Origin: JAUREX01 sp044356825 | GTDB lineage: Bacteria > Pseudomonadota > Alphaproteobacteria > Rhodobacterales > Rhodobacteraceae | Assembly: GCA_044356825.1 (NCBI GenBank) | Contig: JBIKVM010000023.1 | Coordinates: 1-21,662, forward strand | Reading direction: 5' to 3' | DNA: 21,662 nt | Shown here: positions 7,075-16,417 of the stretch, one piece after another | Layout: each line of letters opens with the position of its first letter | How positions within the stretch are numbered: the first letter of the stretch is position 1 | The notes under the pieces: generated by a model | Told to the model about the DNA's origin: nothing | Seen by the model: only the letters and a program-made list of their open reading frames with translations | Database searches by the model: none | Translations under genes and position numbers: made by a program

Positions 7075-8451
7075 ATGACAGGCGCGGCGGGGGCCGAGAT
7101 CGAGGCCGGCAACACATGGGTGCGCCCGCGCACGCTTGCTGCGTTGCGATGGGTTGCGGCGGCCGCGCAGGTCGCAACCATCCTTGTGGCCACCTATGCC
7201 TTCGACATCGCGCTGCCGCTCGCGGCCTGCGGGATGGCGGTTGCGCTGCTGGTGCTCGCGAACCTCGCGATCCTCGCCACCCGGCGCGACAACCGCGCGC
7301 TGAGCGAGGCCGAAGCCGTCCTGACGCTGATCTCTGACCTTGCGCAACTCGCGCTGGTGCTTTCGCTCACCGGGGGCCTCAACAACCCGTTCGCGCTCCT
7401 CATCGTGGGGCCGGTGACGGTCGCAGCCTCGGCGCTCGGACTGCGCAGCACGGTAATCCTTGGGGTGGTGACGGTCATCCTCGTGACCATCGTGGCCTTC
7501 GTGCATCTGCCGCTGCGCACGACTTCGGGCGTGATCCTCGCGGTGCCGCAACTCTTCGAACTCGGCTTCTGGCTGTCGATCGTGCTCGGCGTCGTGTTCC
7601 TGTCGGCCTATTCGCACCGTGTCGCGACCGAATTGCGCGGGGTGGCGCGGGCGCTGAGCGCCACCCAGATGGCGCTCGCGCGCGAGCAGAAGTTGACCGA
7701 CCTGTCGGGTGTCGTGGCGGCGACCGCGCATGAACTGGGCACGCCCCTGGCGACGATCAAGCTCGTCAGCAGCGAACTTGCCCGGGCAGTCGCGGGTCGC
7801 AAGGATCTGGCCGAGGTGCACGACGACATCCGCCTCATCGGCGAGCAGGCCGACCGCTGCCGCGACATCCTTCATTCCATGGGCCGGATCGGCAAGGATG
7901 ATCTGCACCTGCGCCATGCGCCGCTCGGACAGGTCCTGCGCGAGGCCGCCGAGCCCCACGCCGCGCGCGGGCGGCGGATCGAATTCGCGCTCGCGCCCGA
8001 AGGTGGCGGCGCCCCGCGCCAGCCGGTGATCGCGCGGCGGCCCGAAATCATTCACGGTCTTCGCAATCTCATCCAGAACGCGGTCGATCACGCGCGTTCG
8101 GACGTGCGGATCGAGGGAAGCTGGAGCGCCACGGGACTGCTGGTCGTGGTGCGCGACGACGGGCCCGGGTATCCGCAAAACCTGTTGCCGCGCCTGGGCG
8201 AGCCGTTCCTGCGCGGCAGCGGCGGCAGCACGGACACGGACGGCGCGCGCCCGCCCGAGCGGGGCGGGATGGGGCTTGGCCTCTTCATCGCGAAGACCCT
8301 GCTCGAGCGTGCCGGCGCCGAGCTTGACTTCGCCAACGAGAGCGACCCTGACCAGCCCCCGGGCGCCGTGGTGCGGGTGCGATGGGCACTCGCGGACATC
8401 GGCGCGCCAGAACGTGGCGCGATCGGCGACAACGTCACGAATCGGATTTGA
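7075..8451 (+). CDS. regB: Redox sensor histidine kinase RegB (PrrB/ActS family)
   Basis: 458-aa membrane histidine kinase that autophosphorylates when the quinone pool is reduced and passes phosphate to RegA. The N-terminal ~180 residues contain about six hydrophobic segments. Between them lies GGLNNPFA (100-107), the conserved ubiquinone-sensing heptapeptide of RegB. The H-box holds His219 in ATAHELGTPLATI. Cys262 in ADRCRDIL corresponds to the redox-active cysteine known from RegB. The ATPase domain has an N-box (HGLRNLIQNAVDHA, 327-340), G1 DDGPG (361-365) and G2 GGMGLGLFIAK (397-407). The ATG at 7075 follows GGAGGGGAG. All signalling residues are intact, so a functional kinase is expected. 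The last ~15 residues are poorly conserved. It is divergent from senC-regA. Confidence 0.96.
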   Translation: MTGAAGAEIEAGNTWVRPRTLAALRWVAAAAQVATILVATYAFDIALPLAACGMAVALLVLANLAILATRRDNRALSEAEAVLTLISDLAQLALVLSLTGGLNNPFALLIVGPVTVAASALGLRSTVILGVVTVILVTIVAFVHLPLRTTSGVILAVPQLFELGFWLSIVLGVVFLSAYSHRVATELRGVARALSATQMALAREQKLTDLSGVVAATAHELGTPLATIKLVSSELARAVAGRKDLAEVHDDIRLIGEQADRCRDILHSMGRIGKDDLHLRHAPLGQVLREAAEPHAARGRRIEFALAPEGGGAPRQPVIARRPEIIHGLRNLIQNAVDHARSDVRIEGSWSATGLLVVVRDDGPGYPQNLLPRLGEPFLRGSGGSTDTDGARPPERGGMGLGLFIAKTLLERAGAELDFANESDPDQPPGAVVRVRWALADIGAPERGAIGDNVTNRI

Positions 8452-8456
8452 ACACT

Positions 8457-8529
8457 CGGAGCGTCGGCAACTGCGGGTCTTGCGGCGCCAGAGCAGGGCC
8501 GGCGGACGCGGTCTGGCCGGAACGCTCCG
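8457..8529 (+). terminator. Nested dyad after regB, possible terminator or 3' structure
   Basis: CGGAGCGT (8457-8464) pairs perfectly with ACGCTCCG (8522-8529), and inside it GCCAGA (8487-8492) pairs with TCTGGC (8512-8517). It begins 5 bases after the regB stop, where a transcript 3' structure is expected. No U-tract follows, so it is not a canonical intrinsic terminator. It could protect the 3' end or act with Rho. Confidence 0.35.
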
Positions 8530-8548
8530 CGCAATCGCGCAAACGCCA

Positions 8549-8562
8549 CGCGGGATCCCGCG
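8549..8562. promoter_or_regulatory. 14-bp perfect palindrome between regB and glpD
   Basis: CGCGGGATCCCGCG is a perfect palindrome centred at 8555/8556 in the 245-bp regB-glpD gap, flanked by a looser AACGC/GCGTT pair (8542-8546, 8572-8576). It could be an operator or part of a terminator stem for regB. Nothing in the sequence decides between these. Confidence 0.25.
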
Positions 8563-8591
8563 CATCGCGGTGCGTTCGGGGTTCGAATTCC

Positions 8592-8633
8592 CGTTTTGAT
8601 ATTCGTTTTGCCACCAAATCGCGCCGAAACGAA
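8592..8633. promoter_or_regulatory. Repeated CGTTTTG/CGAAACG elements upstream of glpD, candidate operator
   Basis: CGTTTTG occurs at 8592-8598 and again at 8604-8610 (12-bp period, about one helical turn). An inverted near-copy lies downstream: TTCGTTTTG (8602-8610) against CGAAACGAA (8625-8633), an 8/9 match. This is the only AT-rich patch in the gap. It lies just upstream of TTGACC (8642-8647), a possible -35, and about 65 bp before the glpD start. Tandem TTCG/CGAA-containing repeats are typical of DeoR-family regulators such as GlpR, so this is the best candidate for glycerol-responsive control. The regulator gene is not in the window. Confidence 0.4.
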
Positions 8634-8696
8634 AAAACTGGTTGACCCCCGCGCGCGGCCGTGATGCTTTGACCTCGATACCCCGGGAGGACGGGC

Positions 8697-10289
8697 GTGA
8701 CGCAGGGCGAACGGCCGGGAATGGCCGATGTCTTCATCATTGGCGGCGGCATCAACGGCTGCGGGATCGCGCGCGACGCGTCGGGCCGGGGCCTGTCGGT
8801 CATGCTTGCCGAGCGGGGCGACCTCGGCAACGCCACCTCGTCCTCATCGACCAAGCTCTTTCACGGCGGTCTGCGCTATCTCGAGTTCTTCGAGTTCCGC
8901 CTTGTGCGCGAGGCCCTCGAAGAGCGCGAGACGCTGCTGGTCGCCATGCCGCACATCTCATGGCCGATGCGCTTCGTGCTGCCCTGGCACCCCGACATGC
9001 GCTTTGACAGCGACACGCCGACCTCGCGGTTGCTCTCGCGGATGATGCCCTGGATGAAGGGCCGCCGGCCCGCGTGGCTCATCCGGCTCGGGCTCTTCCT
9101 CTACGACACGCTCGGGGGCCGCAAGATCCTGCCGCCGACGCGCACGCTCGATCTCGGTCGCGACCCGGCGGGGGTTCCGCTGCGGCCCGAATTCCGCACC
9201 GCCTGGGAGTACTCGGACTGCTGGGTCGAGGATTCGCGACTCGTGATCCTCAATGCCCGCGACGCCGAGGCGCGTGGCGCGCGCATCCTCGTGCGCACGC
9301 GCGTGATCTCCGCCACCCGCGCGGGCGATCACTGGGAAATCGTGACCGATGGCGAGGGCGGGCGGCGGGTGCATCGGGCGCGCGTCCTTGTCAACGCTGC
9401 CGGGCCCTGGGTCGGAGACGTGATCCGCAATGTCGCGCGCATCAACACGCCCGAGCGCGTCCGCCTCGTGCGCGGCAGCCACATCGTCACCCGCAAGCTC
9501 TATGATCACGACCGCTGCTATTTCTTCCAGGGTCCGGACGGGCGGATCATCTTCGCGATCCCCTATGAAGGCGATTTCACCTTGCTCGGCACCACCGACA
9601 AGGACCACACGGGCGACCCATCCGAGGCGCGCTGCACGCCCGAGGAGGAGGCTTATCTGCTGGCCTTCGCCTCGCGCTATTTCGCGCGGCCCGTGACGCA
9701 TGAGGATGTGGTCTGGAGCTATTCGGGCGTGCGCCCGCTCTATGACGACGGTGCGAGTTCGGCCACGCAGGCCACACGCGACTATGTGCTGCGCTGCGAT
9801 GCGAACGGGCCGCCGCTCCTCAATGTCTTCGGCGGCAAGATCACGACCTATCGCCGGCTGGCCGAAAGCGCGATGGCGCAGCTTCAGCCCCACTTCGCGG
9901 GCCTCAGGGGGCCGTGGACGGCACGCGTGCCCCTGCCGGGCGGTGATTCCCCGCACGACGGATTCGCCGCGCTCGTGGCGCGGCTGCGCGCAAGCCACCC
10001 GTGGCTGGGCGAGAGCCACGCGCGCAGGCTCTGCCGTGCCTATGGCACCGAGGCGGCGCTTGTCGTGGGAGGCGCGCGCAGCGCGGCCGATCTCGGCCGC
10101 GATTTCGGGGCCACCCTGACCGAGGCCGAGTTGCGCTGGCTCATGACACGCGAATATGCTCGCACCGCCGAGGACGTGGTCTGGCGGCGCAGCAAGCTTG
10201 GCCTGCGGATGACGGCGTCCGAGATTGCCGCACTAGATGCCGCAATGGCCGAGCGCCTCGCGCCTGCGCCCCTTCGCGAGGTGATCTGA
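8697..10289 (+). CDS. glpD: Aerobic glycerol-3-phosphate dehydrogenase GlpD
   Basis: 530-aa FAD-dependent enzyme, peripheral on the inner membrane, that oxidises sn-glycerol-3-phosphate to dihydroxyacetone phosphate and passes electrons to ubiquinone. The N-terminal dinucleotide fold is clear in DVFIIGGGINGCGIARDASGRG (GxGxxG at ~16-21), followed by the strongly conserved TSSSSTKLFHGGLRYLE (48-63). Later landmarks are VLVNAAGPWV, the substrate-region RLVRGSHIV, IFAIPYEGDFTLLGTTD, WSYSGVRPL, NVFGGKITTYRRLAE and the C-terminal domain ending with DVVWRRSKLGLRM. The start is a GTG at 8697 with GGGAGG (8685-8690) six bases upstream; an ATG eight codons later lacks such a site. It opens the glp block and is followed by glpS after 13 bp. 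Confidence 0.96.
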   Translation: MTQGERPGMADVFIIGGGINGCGIARDASGRGLSVMLAERGDLGNATSSSSTKLFHGGLRYLEFFEFRLVREALEERETLLVAMPHISWPMRFVLPWHPDMRFDSDTPTSRLLSRMMPWMKGRRPAWLIRLGLFLYDTLGGRKILPPTRTLDLGRDPAGVPLRPEFRTAWEYSDCWVEDSRLVILNARDAEARGARILVRTRVISATRAGDHWEIVTDGEGGRRVHRARVLVNAAGPWVGDVIRNVARINTPERVRLVRGSHIVTRKLYDHDRCYFFQGPDGRIIFAIPYEGDFTLLGTTDKDHTGDPSEARCTPEEEAYLLAFASRYFARPVTHEDVVWSYSGVRPLYDDGASSATQATRDYVLRCDANGPPLLNVFGGKITTYRRLAESAMAQLQPHFAGLRGPWTARVPLPGGDSPHDGFAALVARLRASHPWLGESHARRLCRAYGTEAALVVGGARSAADLGRDFGATLTEAELRWLMTREYARTAEDVVWRRSKLGLRMTASEIAALDAAMAERLAPAPLREVI

Positions 10290-10302
10290 TGGAGCATGCC
10301 GC

Positions 10303-11406
10303 ATGACACTCGAACTTCACGGGGTCGCGCGATCGGTCGGCGGGCGGGTCCACATCCACCCGACCGACCTGCGCCTTGCCCGCGGCACGATGAACGTGCT
10401 GCTCGGCCCGACCCTGTCGGGCAAGACGAGCCTTATGCGGCTGATGGCGGGGCTTGATCGCCCGGATGCGGGCCGCATCCTGTGGGACGGCCACGACGTG
10501 ACGGGGATGCCCGTGCAGCAGCGCGGCGTTGCGATGGTCTATCAGCAGTTCATCAACTACCCCGGCCTCAGCGTCTACGAGAACATCGCCTCGCCGTTGC
10601 GCATCCTCGGGCGCGACGGGGCCGAGATCGACCGCCGCGTGCGCGAGACGGCCGAGATGCTGCGCCTGACGCCCATGCTCGGGCGCAAGCCGCTTGAACT
10701 CTCGGGTGGCCAGCAGCAGCGCTGCGCTCTGGCGCGCGCGCTCGTCAAGGGTGCGGGGCTTGTCTTGCTTGATGAACCGCTCGCCAACCTCGACTACAAG
10801 CTGCGCGAGGAACTCCGGGTCGAGATCCCGCGCATCTTCGAAGCTTCGGGCGCGATCTTCGTCTATGCCACCACCGAACCCGAAGAGGCGCTCCTGCTCG
10901 GCGGCAACACCGCGACGATGTGGGAAGGGCGCGTGACGCAGTTCGGCCCGACGCCAGAGGTCTATCGCGCCCCGCACGACACCGTGACGGCGCGCGTCTT
11001 CTCCGACCCGCCGATGAATTTCGTGGCCTGCACCAAGGCGGGCGGCCGACTGACGCTCGGGGCTGATGTCCACGCCCCCGCGCGGGGCGCTGCGGCCCGG
11101 ATCCCGGACGGGCGCTATCTGGCAGGGTTCCGCGCCAACCATCTCGGGATCGAGCGCCACGGGCCGGACGCGGTCGAATTCCGCTGCACCCTCGGGGTGA
11201 GCGAGATCACCGGCGCCGAGACGTTCCTGCACCTCGACCACGGGGGGGATGACTGGGTCGCGCTCGTGCACGGGGTGCACGACATGCCGCCCGGAACAGG
11301 GATCGGCATCTGGCTCGATCCAGCGCATGTCTATCTCTTCGCGGCCGACGGCCGGCTTGCCGCGCCCGCCCCCTATGCCACGGCCGACGCCGGCGGAGGT
11401 GCCTGA
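10303..11406 (+). CDS. glpS: Glycerol ABC importer ATP-binding subunit GlpS (switch His missing)
   Basis: 367-aa CUT1-type ATPase with a C-terminal regulatory (TOBE-like) domain, one of two different ATPases encoded for the glycerol importer. Walker A is GPTLSGKT (35-42), with an unusual TLS in place of SGC. The Q-loop is in VYQQFINYPGLS (~79-90), the signature is a consensus LSGGQQQR (133-140), and Walker B is LVLLDEP with Asp157 and Glu158. The H-loop is abnormal: the YVTHDQTEA-type motif reads YATTEPEEA (188-196), so the switch His is Thr191. The ATG at 10303 has GGAG at 10291-10294. The next gene, glpT, has the opposite defect. Gene order and pairing match the glpSTPQUV system known from Rhizobium leguminosarum. 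The product should sit on the cytoplasmic face with GlpP and GlpQ. Confidence 0.92.
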   Translation: MTLELHGVARSVGGRVHIHPTDLRLARGTMNVLLGPTLSGKTSLMRLMAGLDRPDAGRILWDGHDVTGMPVQQRGVAMVYQQFINYPGLSVYENIASPLRILGRDGAEIDRRVRETAEMLRLTPMLGRKPLELSGGQQQRCALARALVKGAGLVLLDEPLANLDYKLREELRVEIPRIFEASGAIFVYATTEPEEALLLGGNTATMWEGRVTQFGPTPEVYRAPHDTVTARVFSDPPMNFVACTKAGGRLTLGADVHAPARGAAARIPDGRYLAGFRANHLGIERHGPDAVEFRCTLGVSEITGAETFLHLDHGGDDWVALVHGVHDMPPGTGIGIWLDPAHVYLFAADGRLAAPAPYATADAGGGA

Positions 11407-11408
11407 CC

Positions 11409-12490
11409 ATGGCAAGGATCACGCTCAGCGATCTCGCGCACAGCTATCTGGCCAACCCCGCGGGCGACGATGATTTCGCGCTGAAGCCCACGACCCATGT
11501 CTGGGACGATGGCGGAGCCTATGCGCTGCTCGGCCCGTCGGGTTGTGGCAAGACCACGCTTCTCAATGTCATCTCGGGCCTCATCCGCCCGTCGCGCGGC
11601 CGGGTGATGTTTGGCGATCTCGATGTCACCGATGCCGCGACGGCAGACCGCAACATCGCGCAGGTGTTCCAGTTCCCGGTCGTCTACGACACGATGACGG
11701 TGCGCGAGAACCTCGCCTTTCCGCTGCGCAACCGCGGCCGCGACGCGGCCTATGTGGCGGCGCGGGTGCAGGCGGTGGCGAAGATGATCGGTATGGAGCA
11801 GTCGCTCGATCGCAAGGCGCGCGCGCTGACGGCGGATGCCAAGCAGAAGATCAGCCTCGGGCGCGGCATGGTGCGCGAGGACGTGAACGCGGTCCTCTTC
11901 GATGAGCCGCTGACCGTGATCGACCCCCACATGAAATGGGAACTGCGCACGCAACTCAAGGCGCTGCATCGCGATTTCGGCCACACGATGATCTATGTCA
12001 CCCACGATCAGACCGAGGCGCTGACCTTCGCCGACCGCGTCGTGGTGATGTATGACGGCCGCGTGGTTCAGGTCGGCACGCCCAAGGAGTTGTTCGAGAC
12101 CCCGGCGCACACCTTCGTGGGCTATTTCATCGGCTCGCCGGGGATGAACCTGTTCGATGCCCGCATCGCGGGGGAGCAGGCGCATCTCGACGGCGGCAGC
12201 GTGCCGCTCGGGGCGCGGTATGGCGCGCTGACTGGCCGCACGCGGATCGGCATCCGCCCCGAGCATGTGACGCTGGCGGCCGCGGGCGGTCTGACCGTGG
12301 CGGTCCGGCGCGTCGAGGACGTCGGGCGGCACCGCATCGTGCGCGCCGAGGGCGCCTTCGGCCCGATCAACATCATGGTTCCCGAGGGCACGCCCATCGC
12401 GGCCGACGCCACGCAGGCCGTCTTCGACCCGGGCCGGATCAGCGTCTATGCCGACGACTGGCGCGTGTCACCCGAGGCGGAGGGGCGCTG

Positions 12491-12491
<1 letters not shown>
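11409..12491 (+). CDS. glpT: Glycerol ABC importer ATP-binding subunit GlpT (degenerate signature)
   Basis: 360-aa second CUT1-type ATPase of the importer, starting 2 bp after the glpS stop with a GGAGG site inside the end of glpS. Walker A is a consensus GPSGCGKT (42-49), the Q-loop Gln88 is in QVFQFPVVYDTM, Walker B is AVLFDEP with Asp165 and Glu166, and the H-loop is intact in YVTHDQTEA (His199). The ABC signature is replaced: where GlpS has LSGGQQQR this protein has LTADAKQK (140-147), although the following SLGRGMV helix keeps its place. A TOBE-like domain occupies the C-terminal third. It should form a heterodimer with GlpS. Its stop TGA shares its last base with the glpP start codon, implying translational coupling. 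It is not the unrelated E. coli glycerol-3-phosphate antiporter of the same name. Confidence 0.92.
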
Positions 12492-13362
<871 letters not shown>

Positions 13363-13363
<1 letters not shown>

Positions 13364-14166
13364 TGCGCGCCCGGTCGTCGATCATCGTCATGACGCTCTA
13401 CCTGCTGTTCCTCATGCTGCCGATCTATTGGCTCGTGAATATGAGCCTCAAGACGAACACCGAGATCACCTCGACCTTCACCCTCTGGCCGAACGACCTG
13501 ACCTTCGCCAACTACATCACCATCCTGACCGACCCGGCCTGGTACATGGGCTACGTCAACTCGATTACCTATGTGGTGATGAACACCGTGATCTCGATCA
13601 CGGTGGCGCTGCCGGCGGCCTATGCCTTCTCGCGCTACCGCTTCCTCGGCGACAACCACCTCTTCTTCTGGCTGCTCACGAACCGCATGGCGCCACCCGC
13701 GGTCTTCGCGCTGCCGTTCTTCCAGCTCTATTCCTCGGTCGGGCTCTTCGACACGCACATCGCGGTGGCGCTCGCGCATTGCCTGTTCAACGTGCCGCTC
13801 GCGGTCTGGATCCTCGAGGGCTTCATGCGTGGCGTCCCCAAGGAGATCGACGAGACGGCCTACATCGACGGCTATTCCTTCCCGCGCTTCTTCGTGAAGA
13901 TCTTCATGCCGCTCATCGCCTTGGGGATCGGGGTGGCGGCGTTCTTCTGCTTCATGTTCAGCTGGGTCGAACTGCTGCTGTCGCGCACGCTGACCTCGGT
14001 CAACGCCAAGCCGATCGCGGCGACGATGACGCGCACGGTGTCGGCCTCGGGGATGGACTGGGGAGTGCTGGCGGCGGCGGGCGTGCTCACGATCATACCC
14101 GGCGCGCTCGTGATCTGGTTCGTGCGCAACTACATCGCGCGCGGTTTCGCTCTGGGGAGGGTGTGA
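13363..14166 (+). CDS. glpQ: Glycerol ABC importer permease GlpQ
   Basis: 267-aa MalG-like permease, the partner of GlpP. It starts with MRARSSIIVMTLYLLFLMLPIY, one membrane segment, and shows the usual SLKTNTEI stretch after it. The EAA loop is at ~160-184 (KEIDETAYIDGYSFPRFFVK and on to PLI), with its Glu and Gly intact. Six membrane segments are expected. The ATG overlaps the glpP stop by one base, and its GGAGGA ribosome-binding site lies inside the end of glpP. The reading frame stays open far upstream inside glpP, but the family alignment begins at this ATG. The symbol follows the rhizobial glycerol operon and is not the glycerophosphodiesterase. Confidence 0.92.
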
Positions 14167-14567
14167 TGGGTCGTCCGCTGCCTGTTCTGGCCGTGATCCT
14201 TCCGGCGGGTATCCTTCTGGCGGCGCTTGGCGCCATTTTCTGGATTGCGCCGCGGCGCGATGGCGCGATCGACTGGTTCGCCCCGATGATCGAAGGCAAC
14301 TGGATGGCCTGGACGCTGCCGGTCGCGCTCTTCTTCTGGATCATCGCAACGCTGCTTGTGACCTTCACCCTGCTCGCGATCCGCTGGCCCGAGACACCCC
14401 GCGTGGGCATCTTGCGGATCGAGACGACGCGGGGCGACAGGCTGTTCATTTCGCTCTTGGGCTCGGCCTTCATTTCTCTGGCCTGGCTCTTCGTCGCAGG
14501 GCCGCCCCTCTGGGGGGCTCTCGCACTCTGCCTCGTCTATGCCGCGGCGGTGTTCCGCTGGGTCTAG
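14166..14567 (+). CDS. glpU: Small integral membrane protein GlpU (DUF2160 family)
   Basis: 133-aa hydrophobic protein with about four predicted membrane segments (roughly 6-27, 49-71, 93-112 and 115-130) joined by short loops, including IDWFAPMIEGNWMAWTLPVALFFW. It has no enzymatic motif. The family occurs almost only inside glycerol ABC importer operons, between the permeases and the binding protein, where it is called GlpU; its function is unknown. The ATG overlaps the glpQ stop by one base. From position it could be an accessory subunit of the importer or help its assembly. Confidence 0.88.
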   Translation: MGRPLPVLAVILPAGILLAALGAIFWIAPRRDGAIDWFAPMIEGNWMAWTLPVALFFWIIATLLVTFTLLAIRWPETPRVGILRIETTRGDRLFISLLGSAFISLAWLFVAGPPLWGALALCLVYAAAVFRWV

Positions 14568-14612
14568 GGGGGAACGAACCGCCTCGGGGCTGGATCACCC
14601 CGCCCCGGGGCA

Positions 14613-14639
14613 GATAATGGAACCGGTTGTTGAATTATC
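14613..14639 (+). promoter_or_regulatory. Inverted repeat abutting the glpV ribosome-binding site
   Basis: GATAAT (14613-14618) pairs with ATTATC (14634-14639) across a spacer that itself contains the palindrome AACCGGTT (14621-14628). The 3' arm ends directly against GGGAGG, the glpV ribosome-binding site. It lies in the 85-bp glpU-glpV gap, the longest inside the transporter genes. It could be an operator, an RNA hairpin protecting the abundant glpV message, or a weak internal promoter region. Inference only. Confidence 0.3.
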
Positions 14640-14652
14640 GGGAGGATACGGA

Positions 14653-16380
14653 ATGAGACCAATCCGGACTTTGACCGCAATGGCGCTCGCGCTCGTTGCG
14701 ACCGGCGCGATGCCGGCCTGGGCGGACATGAATGCCGCCAAGGCCTTCCTCGACGCCGAAATCGGCGATCTGTCGACGCTGAGCCGCGCCGACCAGGAAG
14801 CCGAGATGCAGTGGTTCATCGATGCCGCCAAGCCCTATGCCGGCATGGAGATCAAGGTCGTCTCCGAGACGATCACCACGCATGAATACGAGGCCAAGGT
14901 GCTCGCCCCGGCCTTCACCGCGATCACGGGCATCAAGATCACCCACGACCTGATCGGCGAGGGCGACGTCGTCGAGAAGCTGCAGACGCAGATGCAGACG
15001 GGCGAGAACGTCTATGACGCCTACATCAACGACTCGGACCTGATCGGCACCCACTGGCGCTATCAGCAGGCCCGCATCCTGTCGGACTGGATCGAGGGCG
15101 AGGGCAAGGCCGTCACCAACCCCAACCTCGACATGGCCGACTTTATCGGCCTGAAGTTCGTGACCGCGCCCGACGGCAAGGTCTACCAGCTGCCCGACCA
15201 GCAGTTCGCGAACCTCTACTGGTTCCGTTACGACTGGTTCAACCATCCGAAGTCGCAGGAAGACTTCAAGGCCAAGTACGGCTACGACCTCGGCGTGCCG
15301 CTCAACTGGTCGGCCTATGAGGACATCGCGGAGTTCTTCACCGGCCGCGACATGTCCTATGCCGACGGCCCGGCCTCTGGCGTCTATGGCAACATGGACT
15401 ACGGCAAGAAGGATCCCTCGCTCGGCTGGCGCTACACCGACGCGTGGATGTCGATGGCCGGCATGGGCGACGTCGGCGAGCCGAACGGTCTGCCGGTTGA
15501 CGAGTGGGGCATCCGGGTCGACGAGAACTCGCGCCCGGTCGGCTCCTGCGTGGCCCGCGGCGGTGCGACGAACGACGCGGCGGCCGTCTATGCCGTGACG
15601 AAGGCGATCGAGTGGCTGCAGAAGTACAGCCCGCCCGAAGCCCAGGGCATGACCTTCGGCGAGGCCGGCCCGGTCCCCGCCCAGGGCAACATCGCCCAGC
15701 AGATGTTCTGGTACACCGCCTTCACCGCCGACATGGTGAAGGAAGGCATCCCGGTGATGAACGCGGACGGCACGCCCAAGTGGCGCATGGCCCCCTCGCC
15801 GCACGGCTCCTACTGGCAGGACGGGATGAAGGTCGGCTATCAGGACGCGGGCTCGTGGACGCTGCTCAAGTCGACCCCGGTCGACCGCGCGCAGGCCGCC
15901 TGGCTCTACGCCCAGTTCGTGACCTCGAAGACCGTCGACGTGAAGAAGTCGCACGTCGGCCTGACCTTCATCCGCGAATCGACGGTGCAGCACCAGTCGT
16001 TCACCGATCGCGCCCCGAAGCTCGGCGGCCTGATCGAGTTCTACCGCTCGCCCGCCCGCGTCCAGTGGTCGCCGACGGGGACGAACGTGCCCGACTACCC
16101 CAAGCTCGCGCAGCTGTGGTGGCAGAACATCGGCGACGCCATGTCGGGCGCCAAGACCCCGCAGGAGGCGCTCGATGCCCTCTGCGAGGAGCAGGAGAAG
16201 GTCCTCGAGCGGCTTGAGCGCGCTGGCGTCCAGGGCGACATCGGCCCGAAGATGAACGAGCCGCAGGACCCGCAGGTCTGGCTCGACGCGCCCGGCGCCC
16301 CGGTCGCGAAGCTCGAGAACGAGAAGCCCGCCGGCGAGACGATCAGCTATGACGAGCTGATCAAGTCCTGGCAGAACTGA
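14653..16380 (+). CDS. glpV: Glycerol ABC importer substrate-binding protein GlpV
   Basis: 575-aa periplasmic binding protein. The signal peptide is clear: MRPIRTLTAMALALVATGAMPAWA with a basic start, hydrophobic core and AWA-D cleavage after residue 24. The mature protein belongs to the large (~550-580 aa) extracellular solute-binding family found with GlpSTPQU; recognisable stretches are TITTHEYEAKVLAPAF, GKVYQLPDQQFANLYWFRYDW, GQDAGSW-like GYQDAGSWTLLKS and a C-terminal ISYDELIKSW. The ATG at 14653 has a strong GGGAGGA site about 7 bases upstream. Glycerol as the substrate is inferred from the operon and the rhizobial system. A strong hairpin follows the stop, which in many importer operons keeps the binding-protein message more abundant than that of its neighbours. 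Confidence 0.93.
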   Translation: MRPIRTLTAMALALVATGAMPAWADMNAAKAFLDAEIGDLSTLSRADQEAEMQWFIDAAKPYAGMEIKVVSETITTHEYEAKVLAPAFTAITGIKITHDLIGEGDVVEKLQTQMQTGENVYDAYINDSDLIGTHWRYQQARILSDWIEGEGKAVTNPNLDMADFIGLKFVTAPDGKVYQLPDQQFANLYWFRYDWFNHPKSQEDFKAKYGYDLGVPLNWSAYEDIAEFFTGRDMSYADGPASGVYGNMDYGKKDPSLGWRYTDAWMSMAGMGDVGEPNGLPVDEWGIRVDENSRPVGSCVARGGATNDAAAVYAVTKAIEWLQKYSPPEAQGMTFGEAGPVPAQGNIAQQMFWYTAFTADMVKEGIPVMNADGTPKWRMAPSPHGSYWQDGMKVGYQDAGSWTLLKSTPVDRAQAAWLYAQFVTSKTVDVKKSHVGLTFIRESTVQHQSFTDRAPKLGGLIEFYRSPARVQWSPTGTNVPDYPKLAQLWWQNIGDAMSGAKTPQEALDALCEEQEKVLERLERAGVQGDIGPKMNEPQDPQVWLDAPGAPVAKLENEKPAGETISYDELIKSWQN

Positions 16381-16390
16381 TGCCGCTTCG

Positions 16391-16417
16391 GGGGGCGGGG
16401 CCTTGCGCCCCGCCCCC
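16391..16417 (+). terminator. Strong GC hairpin after glpV
   Basis: GGGGGCGGGGC (16391-16401) and GCCCCGCCCCC (16407-16417) form a perfect 11-bp GC-only stem with a 5-base loop, 10 bases after the glpV stop. Only a T-containing TCGTCTTC follows, not a U-tract. It could be an intrinsic-like terminator that attenuates glpK expression, or a barrier that stabilises the glpV message while transcription continues. Confidence 0.6.

Noticed and set aside
5695..8451. Search for hvrA or a photosynthesis gene next to regB-senC-regA
   Set aside because: scoB lies where hvrA occurs downstream of regA in some relatives. No hvrA, puf, puc or bch gene is visible, so a phototrophic lifestyle cannot be inferred from this window.
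14585..14602. CGGGG/CCCCG 5-bp hairpin in the glpU-glpV gap
   Set aside because: Too short to mean much in DNA this rich in G and C; kept only the AT-rich dyad next to the ribosome-binding site.
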